Assembly: GCF_036946495.1 (NCBI RefSeq)
Contig: NZ_JAQIIX010000001.1
Span: forward strand, 744,001-808,000
Length of the DNA stretch: 64,000 bases
Source: Mycolicibacterium neoaurum
GTDB lineage: Bacteria > Actinomycetota > Actinomycetes > Mycobacteriales > Mycobacteriaceae
Direction of reading: 5' to 3'
Below are positions 8,986 to 17,414 of the stretch, in pieces. Position 1 is the first letter of the stretch. Every line of letters starts with the position of its first letter. A program made the position numbers and the translations under genes. The notes beneath the pieces were generated by a model that was not told the origin of the DNA, searched no databases, and saw nothing but the letters and a program-made list of their open reading frames with translations.

Positions 8986-10625
8986 AGCTCGGCCAGTTCA
9001 TCGGCCAGCATGGCCTCACGCAGCGCGAAACGCTGCACCTTGCCCGTCGGCGTGATGGGAAACTCGCTGGTCACGAACCAGCGGGCGGGAATCTTGTAAG
9101 CGGGCATCCGCGCCCGTGCGTGCGCAATCAGCGCCTCGCGCAGACCTTCGGGCTCGGCGGTGTCGATGCGGCAGGCCACCGCCACGACCTCACCGAGCCG
9201 TTCGTCGGGAAGCGCCACCGCCACGACATCGAGTACATCGTCGTGCTCGGCGATGACCGTTTCGACCTCAGCGGGTGAAATGTTCTCGCCACCGCGAATG
9301 ATCAGTTCCTTGAGCCGGCCCGTGACCCGTAGGTAGCCGCGGTCGTCGATTGAGCCCAGATCTCCGGTGCGCACGAACCCATCCGGGTCCAGTGCGCGCG
9401 CCGTCGCCGCCGGGTCGTGCAGGTACTCGATGAACTGCTGGTAACCGCGCGCGCAGATCTCGCCGACCTCGCCGGTGTTCAGCGTGGCACCGGTGTCAGG
9501 ATCGATCACCTTGCAGTCCACATGCGGCAGTTGCCGACCCACAGTGGTCAACTTGTCCTCGCGGGTGTCTCCCGGACGTGTCAGTGACAGCACCGGGGCG
9601 AGTTCGGTCTGACCGTAGAGGTTGTAGACCTCGGCACCGAACACCGCGGCGGCACCGTCGATCAGCTCGCCGGATACCGCCGCCGCTCCCCCCATGATGA
9701 CCCGAAGCGCCGGTGCCGGTGCGCTGCTCGCGCGCTGCGCGGCCAGCAGTGCATGCAGCACCGCCGGCACGTAGAAGAGCACCGTGACGTTCTCGCGGGC
9801 CAACGCTGCCAGCGCGTCGGCCGGGTCGAACCGTTCGCACAGCACCGCGGTGCCGCCCAGCCAGGCCGGCCCCAGGGTGGCGATCACACACCCCGCCGTA
9901 TGGAACAGCGGTAACGGGTTGAAACACACCGAACCCGCCTCGACACCGCACGCCTGCATGGTCAACCGGGCGACGTTGACCAGTGCCCGGTGGGTCAGCA
10001 GCACCCCTTTGGGACGACCGGTGGTTCCCGATGTGTACTGCAGCATCACCGCGGAGTCCGCGCGAGCTGTACTGACCACCAGTTCACCAACCGGTGCCGT
10101 TGGCAACCACTGCACCCATTGCGACAGCGAGATACGGCGGATCCCCGGGATGTCGGCGCACACACGCTGTGCCACCGCGGCCATGTCGTAGTCCCGGCTG
10201 CGGTCGGCATGGATCAGCACCCGCGCACGACTGTGCCGCAACGCATAGTCCAGATCACCATCACGCAGTACCGGGTTGACCGCCACCAGGATCACGTCGG
10301 CGAGCGCGGCACCGTACTGAACAATGGTCCATTCCACAGTGTTCGGCGCCCAGAGCGCGACGTAATCACCCGGGTCGACGAGCACGCGTAGCGCCGCCGC
10401 CACCTGGCGCGCCTCTCGCAGCATATCGCCATAGCTGAGCCGGACCGTGTCATCGCGGCCGTGCCGAGTGCCCACCAGCGCCTCGGTGAGGGGGTACTCA
10501 CCGGCGCGCACGGTCAACAACTCACCCACCGTCAGGTCGACCAACGGAGCGTCACGGTCACCGGCCCGAAAGGCCGGTGACCGACCGCTCAGGGGGCCGG
10601 CGATGACATCGGATGGCTCGGCCAT
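8982..10625 (-). CDS. class I adenylate-forming acyl-CoA ligase (FadD-like) 2
   Basis: 547 residues with YTSGTTGRPKGVLLTH, NLYGQTELAP, RTGDLGSIDDRGYLRVTGRLKE and catalytic-lysine segment ITPTGKVQRFAL. It should form an acyl-adenylate and then an acyl-CoA. The sequence is clearly diverged from its neighbour, so this is not a recent duplication. ATG 10625 lies 7 bases past the SDR stop, and its own stop overlaps the GTG of ligase 1. It is the middle gene of an SDR-ligase-ligase unit with its own promoter at 11525-11554. Confidence 0.93.
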   Translation of the reverse strand: MAEPSDVIAGPLSGRSPAFRAGDRDAPLVDLTVGELLTVRAGEYPLTEALVGTRHGRDDTVRLSYGDMLREARQVAAALRVLVDPGDYVALWAPNTVEWTIVQYGAALADVILVAVNPVLRDGDLDYALRHSRARVLIHADRSRDYDMAAVAQRVCADIPGIRRISLSQWVQWLPTAPVGELVVSTARADSAVMLQYTSGTTGRPKGVLLTHRALVNVARLTMQACGVEAGSVCFNPLPLFHTAGCVIATLGPAWLGGTAVLCERFDPADALAALARENVTVLFYVPAVLHALLAAQRASSAPAPALRVIMGGAAAVSGELIDGAAAVFGAEVYNLYGQTELAPVLSLTRPGDTREDKLTTVGRQLPHVDCKVIDPDTGATLNTGEVGEICARGYQQFIEYLHDPAATARALDPDGFVRTGDLGSIDDRGYLRVTGRLKELIIRGGENISPAEVETVIAEHDDVLDVVAVALPDERLGEVVAVACRIDTAEPEGLREALIAHARARMPAYKIPARWFVTSEFPITPTGKVQRFALREAMLADELAEL

Positions 10626-10632
10626 GTGTCGA

Positions 10633-11493
10633 TCAGACGGGGTTGCGACCGAGCGTGGCCTCGGACATATCGCTGATCTGTGACCACTGTGCGGCGATCT
10701 CGGCCAGGCTGGGCGGTGCGGAGAAGGTGACTCCGGGATTCTGGAACTGCGCCACTCGCTGCACCAGGCCGCCGCCGACCACGAACACCGAACCGGTATC
10801 GGTGTTCTCCTGCGAGACCAGGTAGCCGACCGCGGGAGCCACCAATTCGGGATTCAGCTTGTCCAGAAGCTCCTGCGGCGCAATGTCCTCGGTCATCCGG
10901 GTAGCGGCCAACGGCGCGATCGCGTTGGCCGTGATCGAGTATTTGGCACCCTCGATGGCCAGCGTGTTGATGAGTCCGACCAGGCCGGCCTTGGCGGCAC
11001 CGTAATTGGCCTGACCGAAGTTCCCGTACAGGCCACTGGTCGAGGTCGCCACCACGATGCGGCCGAACTGCTGCTCGCGGAAATGCGGCCAGGCGGCCCG
11101 GATGACGTTGAATCCACCGTAGAGATGCACCTTTTGGACCGCATCCCAGCTTTCGCCGGACATCTTGTGGAACGCGCCGTCACGCAGGATTCCTGCGTTG
11201 CTGATCACGCCGTGCACGGCGCCGAACTCGTTCAACGCCGTCTCGATGATGGCCGCGGCACCCTGCTCGTCGGCGACCGAGTCGTAGTTGGCGACCGCGC
11301 GACCACCGGCGGCGCGAATCTCGGAGACCACGGTGTCGGCGGCCGCGGTGCCGGCGCCGGAGCCGTCGCGAGCGCCGCCGAGGTCGTTGACCACCACCAG
11401 TGCGCCGTTGGCGGCCAGGAATCGGGCGTAGGAACGCCCCAACCCGCCACCGGCACCCGTGACGACGACAACCTTGTCTTCAACACCCGACAC
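10633..11493 (-). CDS. SDR-family 3-hydroxyacyl-CoA dehydrogenase (HSD17B4-like)
   Basis: 286 residues. NAD-binding VVVTGAGGGLGRSYARFLA at the N-terminus, VVNDLGGARDGSG (characteristic of the dehydrogenase domain of peroxisomal multifunctional enzyme 2), NAG (residues SNAGILRD) and the YGAAKAG catalytic Tyr-Lys motif are all present, with a serine in VATSTSGLYG. The family oxidises (R)-3-hydroxyacyl-CoAs, which fits the R-specific MaoC hydratase in the neighbouring operon. GTG 11493 is chosen because GGAGGAG lies 5 bases upstream; an ATG at 11517 would cover this ribosome site. It heads the dehydrogenase-ligase-ligase unit. Confidence 0.9.
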   Translation of the reverse strand: MSGVEDKVVVVTGAGGGLGRSYARFLAANGALVVVNDLGGARDGSGAGTAAADTVVSEIRAAGGRAVANYDSVADEQGAAAIIETALNEFGAVHGVISNAGILRDGAFHKMSGESWDAVQKVHLYGGFNVIRAAWPHFREQQFGRIVVATSTSGLYGNFGQANYGAAKAGLVGLINTLAIEGAKYSITANAIAPLAATRMTEDIAPQELLDKLNPELVAPAVGYLVSQENTDTGSVFVVGGGLVQRVAQFQNPGVTFSAPPSLAEIAAQWSQISDMSEATLGRNPV

Positions 11494-11524
11494 GTGAACT
11501 CCTCCAGTACGTTTCATTTTCTCG

Positions 11525-11554
11525 AATCTACGTTAAAAATTGACCGAGGGTCAA
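11525..11554 (-). promoter_or_regulatory. promoter with TTGACC-N3-GGTCAA operator
   Basis: Reading leftward, TTGACC (11554-11549), an 18-base spacer and TAGATT (11530-11525) form a good sigma-A type promoter for the SDR-ligase-ligase genes. The -35 element is one arm of a perfect inverted repeat TTGACC-gag-GGTCAA (11540-11554), a typical position for a dimeric repressor. The expected start of transcription is near 11518, leaving a leader of about 25 bases before the GTG at 11493. Confidence 0.55.
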
Positions 11555-11582
11555 GGTGCCTCAGGTACCGGGATCGCCGCGC

Positions 11583-12788
11583 TCAGCTCCGGTGGCGCCC
11601 GGGCTGGTCCGACACGATGGACACGAACGACACACAACCGCCGGGTCGGCCCCCGAGATTATGGGTCAGAGCGGTGTGCGGATCGTCGAGTTGGCGCTGG
11701 CCCGCCTCACCACGGAACTGCAGCCACGCCTCGTAGAGCATGCGTAGTCCACTGGCGCCCACCGGATGCCCGAACGACTTCAGCCCACCGTCGGGGTTGA
11801 CCGGCAGTCGGCCACCGGCATCGAAATCACCGCCCAGCGCGTCCTTCCACGCGTGACCGGTCTCGGAGAAGCCGAGATCCTCCATCAACACCAGCTCGGT
11901 CGGGGTAAAGCAGTCGTGCACCTCGGCCAGCGACAACTGCTGCGCAGGTCGGTCGATACCGGCTTGGGCATAAGCATCTTTGGCCGCCTTCACCACCTCG
12001 GGAAATGTGGTGTAGTCATAGGCCGGATCCACATAGCCCCGCACCGATCCCGCCACCAGGGACAATCCCTCGATGTACATCGGCCGGTCGGTGAATTCGT
12101 GCGCGCGATCCGCAGGCACCAACAGCGCACACGCGGCACCATCGGATACGCCCGAGCAATCGAACACGCCGAGCCGGCCCGCCACCTTCGGCGCATTCTC
12201 GATGGTCTCGCGCGCAACCGGAGACCGGAACTGCGCCTTGGGATTACGGGTACCGTTGTCGTGGTTCTTCCAGGCGACGTGGGTCATGGCGGCACGCATC
12301 TCGTCGGGATGCACACCGTAGCGATCGCAATAGGCGGGGTCGAGCAGCGAAAAGGCCGCCGGAGCCGTCATCGAGATCTCCGGCGCCGTGCCGTCACCTG
12401 GCGGATCTTGGCGCAGCAGCCCGGAGTATCCCGAATCCTTGAGCTTTTCGACGCCCACCGCCATCACGATGTCGTAGGCACCCGCCGCGACGGCGTAGGC
12501 GGCGTTGCGAAACGCCTCCGAGCCGGTGGCACAGAAGTTCTCCACCCTGGTCACGGGCTTGTCGTCACTGCCGATCGCCCGACTCAGCGTCAGCCCGCCG
12601 AGGCCGGAACTCAACGTGCCGAGCCAGTAGGCGTCCACATCCTCGCGCGCCACGCCGGGCAGACCCGAGAGGCATTCCTGGTAGGCCTCCAGGATCAGAT
12701 CCTCGGTGGAACAGTCCCAGCGCTCACCGAAGCTGCTGCACCCCATGGCCACCACCGCAACCTTGCCGGAGATCCCGTTACTGGGCAT
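11583..12788 (-). CDS. SCP-x-type thiolase
   Basis: 401 residues of the thiolase superfamily, closest in style to SCP-x/lipid-transfer thiolases and archaeal acetoacetyl-CoA thiolases. The candidate nucleophile is Cys in VENFCATGSEAFRNAAYA; HDCFTPTELVLMEDLG and SFGHPVGASG carry the His motifs. It therefore looks catalytically complete, unlike steroid retro-aldolases of the Ltp2 type that lack the nucleophile. ATG 12788 starts inside the HMG-CoA-synthase/DUF35 fusion gene (11-base overlap), implying that the two proteins are made together. DUF35 proteins are known partners of this thiolase group. Confidence 0.9.
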   Translation of the reverse strand: MPSNGISGKVAVVAMGCSSFGERWDCSTEDLILEAYQECLSGLPGVAREDVDAYWLGTLSSGLGGLTLSRAIGSDDKPVTRVENFCATGSEAFRNAAYAVAAGAYDIVMAVGVEKLKDSGYSGLLRQDPPGDGTAPEISMTAPAAFSLLDPAYCDRYGVHPDEMRAAMTHVAWKNHDNGTRNPKAQFRSPVARETIENAPKVAGRLGVFDCSGVSDGAACALLVPADRAHEFTDRPMYIEGLSLVAGSVRGYVDPAYDYTTFPEVVKAAKDAYAQAGIDRPAQQLSLAEVHDCFTPTELVLMEDLGFSETGHAWKDALGGDFDAGGRLPVNPDGGLKSFGHPVGASGLRMLYEAWLQFRGEAGQRQLDDPHTALTHNLGGRPGGCVSFVSIVSDQPGRHRS

Positions 12789-14133
12789 CGACCTGCACCG
12801 CCTTCCAGAAGTAATCGTGTACTCCACCGGCGGTGAACAGCCTGCGGAAGGTGAACCGCACCCGCGTGCCGACGGCCAACTCATCGGGACGCGCATCGGC
12901 GACCTCCAGCGTGCAGCGGCCGCCGCCGTCGATGTCGATGACGGCCTGCACCATCGGAGGCGACGGCGAGAACGCCAGCCGGTCCACCGTGTAGGTCACC
13001 ACGGTCCCGGCCAGATCACGGACGGCCACCTCGGCCATCTCGTCGGTGACCTGACACTGCCTGCACACCCGCTGCGGCGGAAGGTGAACGAAACCGCATT
13101 CATTGCAACATGATCCGACGAGTCCGAACTTCCATTGCCGAGCCCGGCCGGCGGGCGGCGCCGCCGGGCGATCCGGTTCCGGCCGACGCGGGGCCTCCCG
13201 CTCGACCAGACCGCGCCACGACAGGTAGGTCAGGTACTCGACGGCCGAACCGGCTGCACGCTGCGCACTCAGCGGTCGCGACTGGCGGTGCCGGCCGAGT
13301 GCGGTGGTGGCCGCGAACACCACGGCATCACACCCGTCGGCGGCGGAGACGACCATGATGGTGTCCCCCGCCTCGGCGATGTCGAGTACCCCGGCCAGAG
13401 CGATGAACGGGTCGGCGGCACCACTGTGACCGATCGGCGAGCTCGACACCGACTTCTGGCCCTTGATCAACGTGGCTGCCCGCTTGAGGACCGCGGTGTT
13501 CGGGCAGGTGAGGACCACATGGTCGATATCGGCACACCCCGCGGCCGCCAGGGCCGCACTCGCGGTGTCGCGGATCAACTCCGCATAGAGCTCGGCGCCG
13601 AACCGCTCCTCCCAGAGCTGACCGGTGACCTCGTCGGGGCTGCGCCACCGATCCAGGAATTCCGCCGTGCTCGAACGGATCGCCAACACCTCGGCAATCG
13701 GATCGTGGCCACCGAACCACAGGGCCGCAGCACCGTCTCCGCCGGACTTCTCGTCGGCCGAGCCCGGCTTGCCCACCCGGACATCGGCGGCGACCACCAG
13801 GCCGCCCTCGCGGGCTGCCGCGCGCAGACCGGCCATCGCGCTGCGCGCGGTCCCGCACAGGTCGGCGGTGAACACCTCGGCGGGAAGGCCCAGTGCCGCA
13901 TGGACGGCGGTGGCGTTGGTCTTGTCTGCATAGGCGGGGGTGCTGGTGGCCAGGTACAGCGCGTCCGGCACGACGTCGGAGGGCAACGCCCGAGCGGCCG
14001 CGGCGACGGCCATGGTCGTCGAATCCTCGTCGTAGGACGCCACGACGCGGTCACCACGGCGCAGTCCGATGGACGAACCCGCCAGCCGATGGTGCGGAAG
14101 GTAGCTCGCGTACCCGCACAGCCCGATCGTCAC
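12778..14133 (-). CDS. HMG-CoA-synthase/KAS III-like domain fused to zinc-ribbon DUF35 OB-fold
   Basis: 451 residues in two parts. Residues 1 to about 310 are a thiolase-fold condensing domain like archaeal HMG-CoA synthase: SYDEDSTTMAVAAAARAL, candidate nucleophile Cys in TADLCGTARSAM, and a His in SSPIGHSGAADPF. After a Pro/Arg-rich linker, residues about 335-451 are DUF35: a rubredoxin-like zinc knuckle C-x2-C-x11-C-x2-C (CCNECGFVHLPPQRVCRQCQ) followed by an OB-fold (TVVTYTVDRLAFSPSPP). GTG 14133 overlaps the upstream thiolase stop (GTGA). Archaea encode thiolase, HMG-CoA synthase and DUF35 as three proteins in one complex; here two of them are fused. Reaction direction and substrate are unknown. 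Confidence 0.88.
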   Translation of the reverse strand: MTIGLCGYASYLPHHRLAGSSIGLRRGDRVVASYDEDSTTMAVAAAARALPSDVVPDALYLATSTPAYADKTNATAVHAALGLPAEVFTADLCGTARSAMAGLRAAAREGGLVVAADVRVGKPGSADEKSGGDGAAALWFGGHDPIAEVLAIRSSTAEFLDRWRSPDEVTGQLWEERFGAELYAELIRDTASAALAAAGCADIDHVVLTCPNTAVLKRAATLIKGQKSVSSSPIGHSGAADPFIALAGVLDIAEAGDTIMVVSAADGCDAVVFAATTALGRHRQSRPLSAQRAAGSAVEYLTYLSWRGLVEREAPRRPEPDRPAAPPAGRARQWKFGLVGSCCNECGFVHLPPQRVCRQCQVTDEMAEVAVRDLAGTVVTYTVDRLAFSPSPPMVQAVIDIDGGGRCTLEVADARPDELAVGTRVRFTFRRLFTAGGVHDYFWKAVQVDAQ

Positions 14134-15338
14134 GAGACACCCTCGAATACCGCCGCCAGGCCCTGGCCGCCACCGATACACATCGTCTCCAACCCGAGGC
14201 CGCCCCCGCGCCTGCCCAGTTCATGCAGCATCGTGGTCATGATCCGGACCCCGGTGGCTCCGATCGGATGACCGAGCGATATCCCGGAACCGTTGACGTT
14301 CAAGCGATCCTCGACATCGGCCGGGCTCACGCCCCACCCGGCCAGCACCGCGAGCACCTGCACGGCGAAGGCCTCGTTGATCTCGATCAAGGCCAGATCG
14401 TCGAATGACAGACCCGTCCTGGCGAACAGCTTCTCGGTGGCGCCTACCGGCCCGATCCCCATCCGGGAGGGCTCACACCCCACGGCGGCCCAGCCACGCA
14501 GATATCCCAGCGGCTGCAGCCCGAGTTCGTCGAGCCGGTCCTCGGCGACGACCAGACAGGCCGCGGCGGCATCGTTCTGCTGACTGGAATTGCCTGCGGT
14601 GACGGTGCCACCGGGGGTGATGGTGCGCAGCCGGGCGAGGGTTTCGACCGTGGTATCGGGTCGGATGCCCTCGTCCGCGGCGAACAGCTGCGGTTCACCG
14701 CGGCGGGCAGGCACCTCGATCGCGACCGTCTCCGCGTCGAACAACCCGTCCTTGTGGGCCGCGGCGGCGCGCTGATGGCTGCGGGCGGCAAACGCGTCGG
14801 CCTGCTCGCGGGTGATCCGGTAATCCGTGGCGAGGTTCTCCGCGGTCTCGATCATCCCGCTGATGGCGCCGAATCGCCATTCCGGCTGCGAACGTTCACG
14901 ACCGCGGTCGAGACGGTCGTAGAGCATCTGGTTGCCTGCGCGCGATCCCCAGCGTGCCGACGTGGTGTAGTGCTCGATATTGCTCATCGATTCGACCCCA
15001 CCGGCGAGCACCACGTCCGCGGCACCGGTCTGCACCGTCATCGCGGCGGTGATGACAGCCTGCAGCCCACCGCCACAGCGCCGGTCGATCTGCAGGCCGG
15101 ACACCCCGATCGGGAGGCCGGCGTGCAACGCCGCCCACCTGCCGATACACGGTGCCTCGGAGTTGGCATAGGACTGCGCGAACACGACATCCTCGATGCG
15201 TTCGGGATCGACCCCACTGCGGTCCACGGCGGCCTTGATCACCTGTGCGGCAAGGTCTTCGGCTCGCATCGGGCGCAGACTCCCCCCGAAGGTGCCGACC
15301 GGGGTCCGCACCGGGGCGACGATGGCGGCGCGCCTCAC
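14130..15338 (-). CDS. acetyl-CoA acetyltransferase / 3-ketoacyl-CoA thiolase (FadA family)
   Basis: 402 residues, classic degradative thiolase: IVAPVRTPVGTFGGSL, nucleophile Cys in QIDRRCGGGLQAV (about residue 90), INEAFAVQVLA, GHPIGATG with the catalytic His, and the second Cys in CIGGGQG. It should release acetyl-CoA or propionyl-CoA from a 3-ketoacyl-CoA. The GTG start overlaps the stop of the 84-residue gene by GTGA, and its stop overlaps the GTG of the HMG-CoA-synthase-like fusion. The serine that usually follows the nucleophile (CxS) is glycine here, a variation seen in some actinobacterial members. Confidence 0.93.
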   Translation of the reverse strand: MRRAAIVAPVRTPVGTFGGSLRPMRAEDLAAQVIKAAVDRSGVDPERIEDVVFAQSYANSEAPCIGRWAALHAGLPIGVSGLQIDRRCGGGLQAVITAAMTVQTGAADVVLAGGVESMSNIEHYTTSARWGSRAGNQMLYDRLDRGRERSQPEWRFGAISGMIETAENLATDYRITREQADAFAARSHQRAAAAHKDGLFDAETVAIEVPARRGEPQLFAADEGIRPDTTVETLARLRTITPGGTVTAGNSSQQNDAAAACLVVAEDRLDELGLQPLGYLRGWAAVGCEPSRMGIGPVGATEKLFARTGLSFDDLALIEINEAFAVQVLAVLAGWGVSPADVEDRLNVNGSGISLGHPIGATGVRIMTTMLHELGRRGGGLGLETMCIGGGQGLAAVFEGVS

Positions 15339-15589
15339 TGGTCACCGCGCCAACGGTCGGCGGACGGATCCAACAGGCTGTTGAGCCGCTCGTCGGGCAA
15401 CCAGACGATGGTCTCCAGTTCCAGGGCATCTAGGAAACGCACCCGGCCGGTGCGCAGGTCCTGCACCCGCAGCCGCGGCGAGTTGGCGGTGTCGTCGATA
15501 CTGACCGCGACCTGTGCGAACTCGCTTCCGACCACCGCACCGGCACCCTCGACGTGCACGGGTGCCGTCGGATCGAACTCAATACTCAT
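15335..15589 (-). CDS. small conserved-looking protein of unknown function in Rieske operon
   Basis: 84 residues, acidic, no Cys, no signal peptide or membrane segment. I do not recognise a family. The composition (FDPTAPVHVEGAGAVVGSEF, then RVQDLRTGRVRFLDALELETIVWLP) suggests a small beta-rich fold. It lies 8 bases after the oxygenase beta-subunit gene and its TGA overlaps the thiolase GTG, so it is locked into the operon by translational coupling. Its codon usage matches its neighbours and it ends cleanly, so it is probably a real gene. An accessory role for the oxygenase or thiolase is inference only. Confidence 0.7.
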   Translation of the reverse strand: MSIEFDPTAPVHVEGAGAVVGSEFAQVAVSIDDTANSPRLRVQDLRTGRVRFLDALELETIVWLPDERLNSLLDPSADRWRGDQ

Positions 15590-15597
15590 GCTGTTCC

Positions 15598-16131
15598 TCA
15601 GATCAGAAAGCTCAGGGTGGGGATCGGCTTGTCGGCGTCGACGAGCTGGACCAGCTTGTAGGACAACTTCAGTTCCGCGCCGTCACGGCGCAGTCGATAG
15701 GTGGTCCGGCCGCCCCAGATGTGATTACCGCGCGGCCGGGACTCCACGACCAGGAAGTTGGCACCGACCTCGAGATCGACACCGCCATGCGCATTGGCCC
15801 GGCCACCGAGCAGTTCGATGTTGGAGATCAGACGACGCAGATGCGACGGTGGGGCCTGGGCATAGCGACGTCCGGTGCGAACCTGCTTGAGCCGGGTCGA
15901 GATCCGGCTGCGATTGTCGAAAATGATCGACATCTGCCGGGATGGGTCGCCGGCCACGGTATCGGCGGGCACCCAGTACAGCGCATCGTCGGTCCACAGG
16001 GCTTCCCACGCGTCGTAGTCGTTCTCGTCGGCGTGCCGGGCCTCGCGGTAGATGAACTGCTCGACCTCGGCACGGTCGAAGCCGTCGGGCACCGCCAGCA
16101 AGTCCTTGCCCTGATTCACGGACGTCGTCAC
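15598..16131 (-). CDS. aromatic-ring-hydroxylating dioxygenase, beta subunit
   Basis: 177 residues, SnoaL/NTF2-fold small subunit. VEQFIYREARHADENDYDAWEALWTDDALYWVP is the standard opening of ring-hydroxylating dioxygenase beta subunits; RISTRLKQVRTGRRYAQAPPSHLRRLISN and the C-terminal strand continue the match. The beta subunit has a structural role in alpha3beta3 oxygenases. GTG 16131 is two bases after the alpha-subunit TAG; the much longer upstream frame belongs to another gene. No ferredoxin or reductase gene is visible in the window, so electrons must come from elsewhere. Confidence 0.93.
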   Translation of the reverse strand: MTTSVNQGKDLLAVPDGFDRAEVEQFIYREARHADENDYDAWEALWTDDALYWVPADTVAGDPSRQMSIIFDNRSRISTRLKQVRTGRRYAQAPPSHLRRLISNIELLGGRANAHGGVDLEVGANFLVVESRPRGNHIWGGRTTYRLRRDGAELKLSYKLVQLVDADKPIPTLSFLI

Positions 16132-16133
16132 GG

Positions 16134-17414
16134 CTAGTTCCTCTCCATCAACGTCTTGTAATGCGACCAGAAACCGCGCATACCGGTTTCGTCGGTGTTG
16201 GTGCCGATGGTGAAGCCGTTCTCGTCGACCCGCTCCCGGTTCATTCCCCGCCGCACGTCGAGCCACTCCGGACTCAGCGCCGCGATGCCCTCCTGATTGC
16301 GTTCGTACATCTCGGTATCGTCGGCCAGCAGCATGCCTGCCGGCCCGACGGATCCGATGCACTGGGACACCATGCGCCGGTTCAGTTCCGGTGCGCCGGC
16401 CAACTGGACCGCGGTGGCGTACTGGACACATTCGTCGACGGAGACGGGCTGGATGTTGAATACCTGGATCTCGGCAATGAACAGGTTCGGGAAGATCATC
16501 ACGTGCGGCGCACCCTCGATCAGGATCCGTTCGGCATCCGCACCGTGGGTGGCCCGCATCGCCGCGACGTAGTCGGGCACCCGTGACTCCGTGGTGCCGA
16601 ACCACCGCATGGGCTGGGCATACTTGCGGAACTCCGGGCGCAGGTCGTTCTCGCTGTGCCCGTTGCCGAGATCGCGTGTCACCGCGGTCGACGAATCGCT
16701 GTAGAGCGGACCGATGGTGCTGCCGGTCACCCCGAAGATGGACCCGTGCACGAACTGCGGGTGGTAGCCGTCGGTTTCGTTCTCGGCGAGCAACTTCCAA
16801 TTGGCACGCGCCTTGTGCTGCAGCCAGCCGGCGGTCAGCTCGACGCGGCCCTGTGGAGACAACCGGGTCAGCCGGTCGATCTCACCGGCGGCGGCTCCGA
16901 GGTGTTCGACCAGGGACGGGCCGTCGGGCGCGAAGCTGCCGAAGACGAAGCCACCATAGGAGTCCACCCGGGGAACCCGACCCATGGCCAGGTCGAGCTT
17001 GCGGCCACCGTAGCCCTTGAAGAACGGGAATCCGATCAGATCGCCGTCATTGCGGAACGTCCAGCCGTGGTACGGGCACCGGAAGGTGCTCGAGTTGCCT
17101 TTGGCATCGTCACACACCTGGTTGCCGCGGTGCGCACACCGGTTGAGCAGCAGATGGATCTGGCCATCGCGGTCGCGGGTCATGATGACATCCTGCGGAC
17201 CGAGCTTCTTGCGCACATAGTCGTTGGGTTGTGCCACTTCGCTCTCGTGACCGACGAAAACCCATGTCCGATACCAGATCTTCTCCAACTCCTCGGCGAA
17301 GATCGACGGATCGGTGTAGAGGCTGCCGTGCACCTTCTCCGGCCGGATCAGGCGCTCGTACCGGCTGGCTGTCCCCGCGCCGGCGTCGACGACAGAAGTC
17401 GTGGGAGGTGTCAT
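16134..17414 (-). CDS. Rieske non-heme iron oxygenase, alpha subunit
   Basis: 426 residues. The Rieske [2Fe-2S] ligands are C-x-H in NRCAHRGNQVC and C-x2-H in FRCPYHGWTF. The mononuclear iron site is visible as ENETDGYHPQFVH (D-x2-H-x4-H) with a third carboxylate probably in LLADDTEMYERN. The bridging Asp of NETDGYH is conserved. The enzyme should insert both atoms of O2 into an aromatic or cyclic olefin substrate, or hydroxylate it. It is preceded by an ATGA overlap with crotonase 2 and followed directly by the beta subunit. The true substrate is not predictable from motifs. Confidence 0.95.
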   Translation of the reverse strand: MTPPTTSVVDAGAGTASRYERLIRPEKVHGSLYTDPSIFAEELEKIWYRTWVFVGHESEVAQPNDYVRKKLGPQDVIMTRDRDGQIHLLLNRCAHRGNQVCDDAKGNSSTFRCPYHGWTFRNDGDLIGFPFFKGYGGRKLDLAMGRVPRVDSYGGFVFGSFAPDGPSLVEHLGAAAGEIDRLTRLSPQGRVELTAGWLQHKARANWKLLAENETDGYHPQFVHGSIFGVTGSTIGPLYSDSSTAVTRDLGNGHSENDLRPEFRKYAQPMRWFGTTESRVPDYVAAMRATHGADAERILIEGAPHVMIFPNLFIAEIQVFNIQPVSVDECVQYATAVQLAGAPELNRRMVSQCIGSVGPAGMLLADDTEMYERNQEGIAALSPEWLDVRRGMNRERVDENGFTIGTNTDETGMRGFWSHYKTLMERN

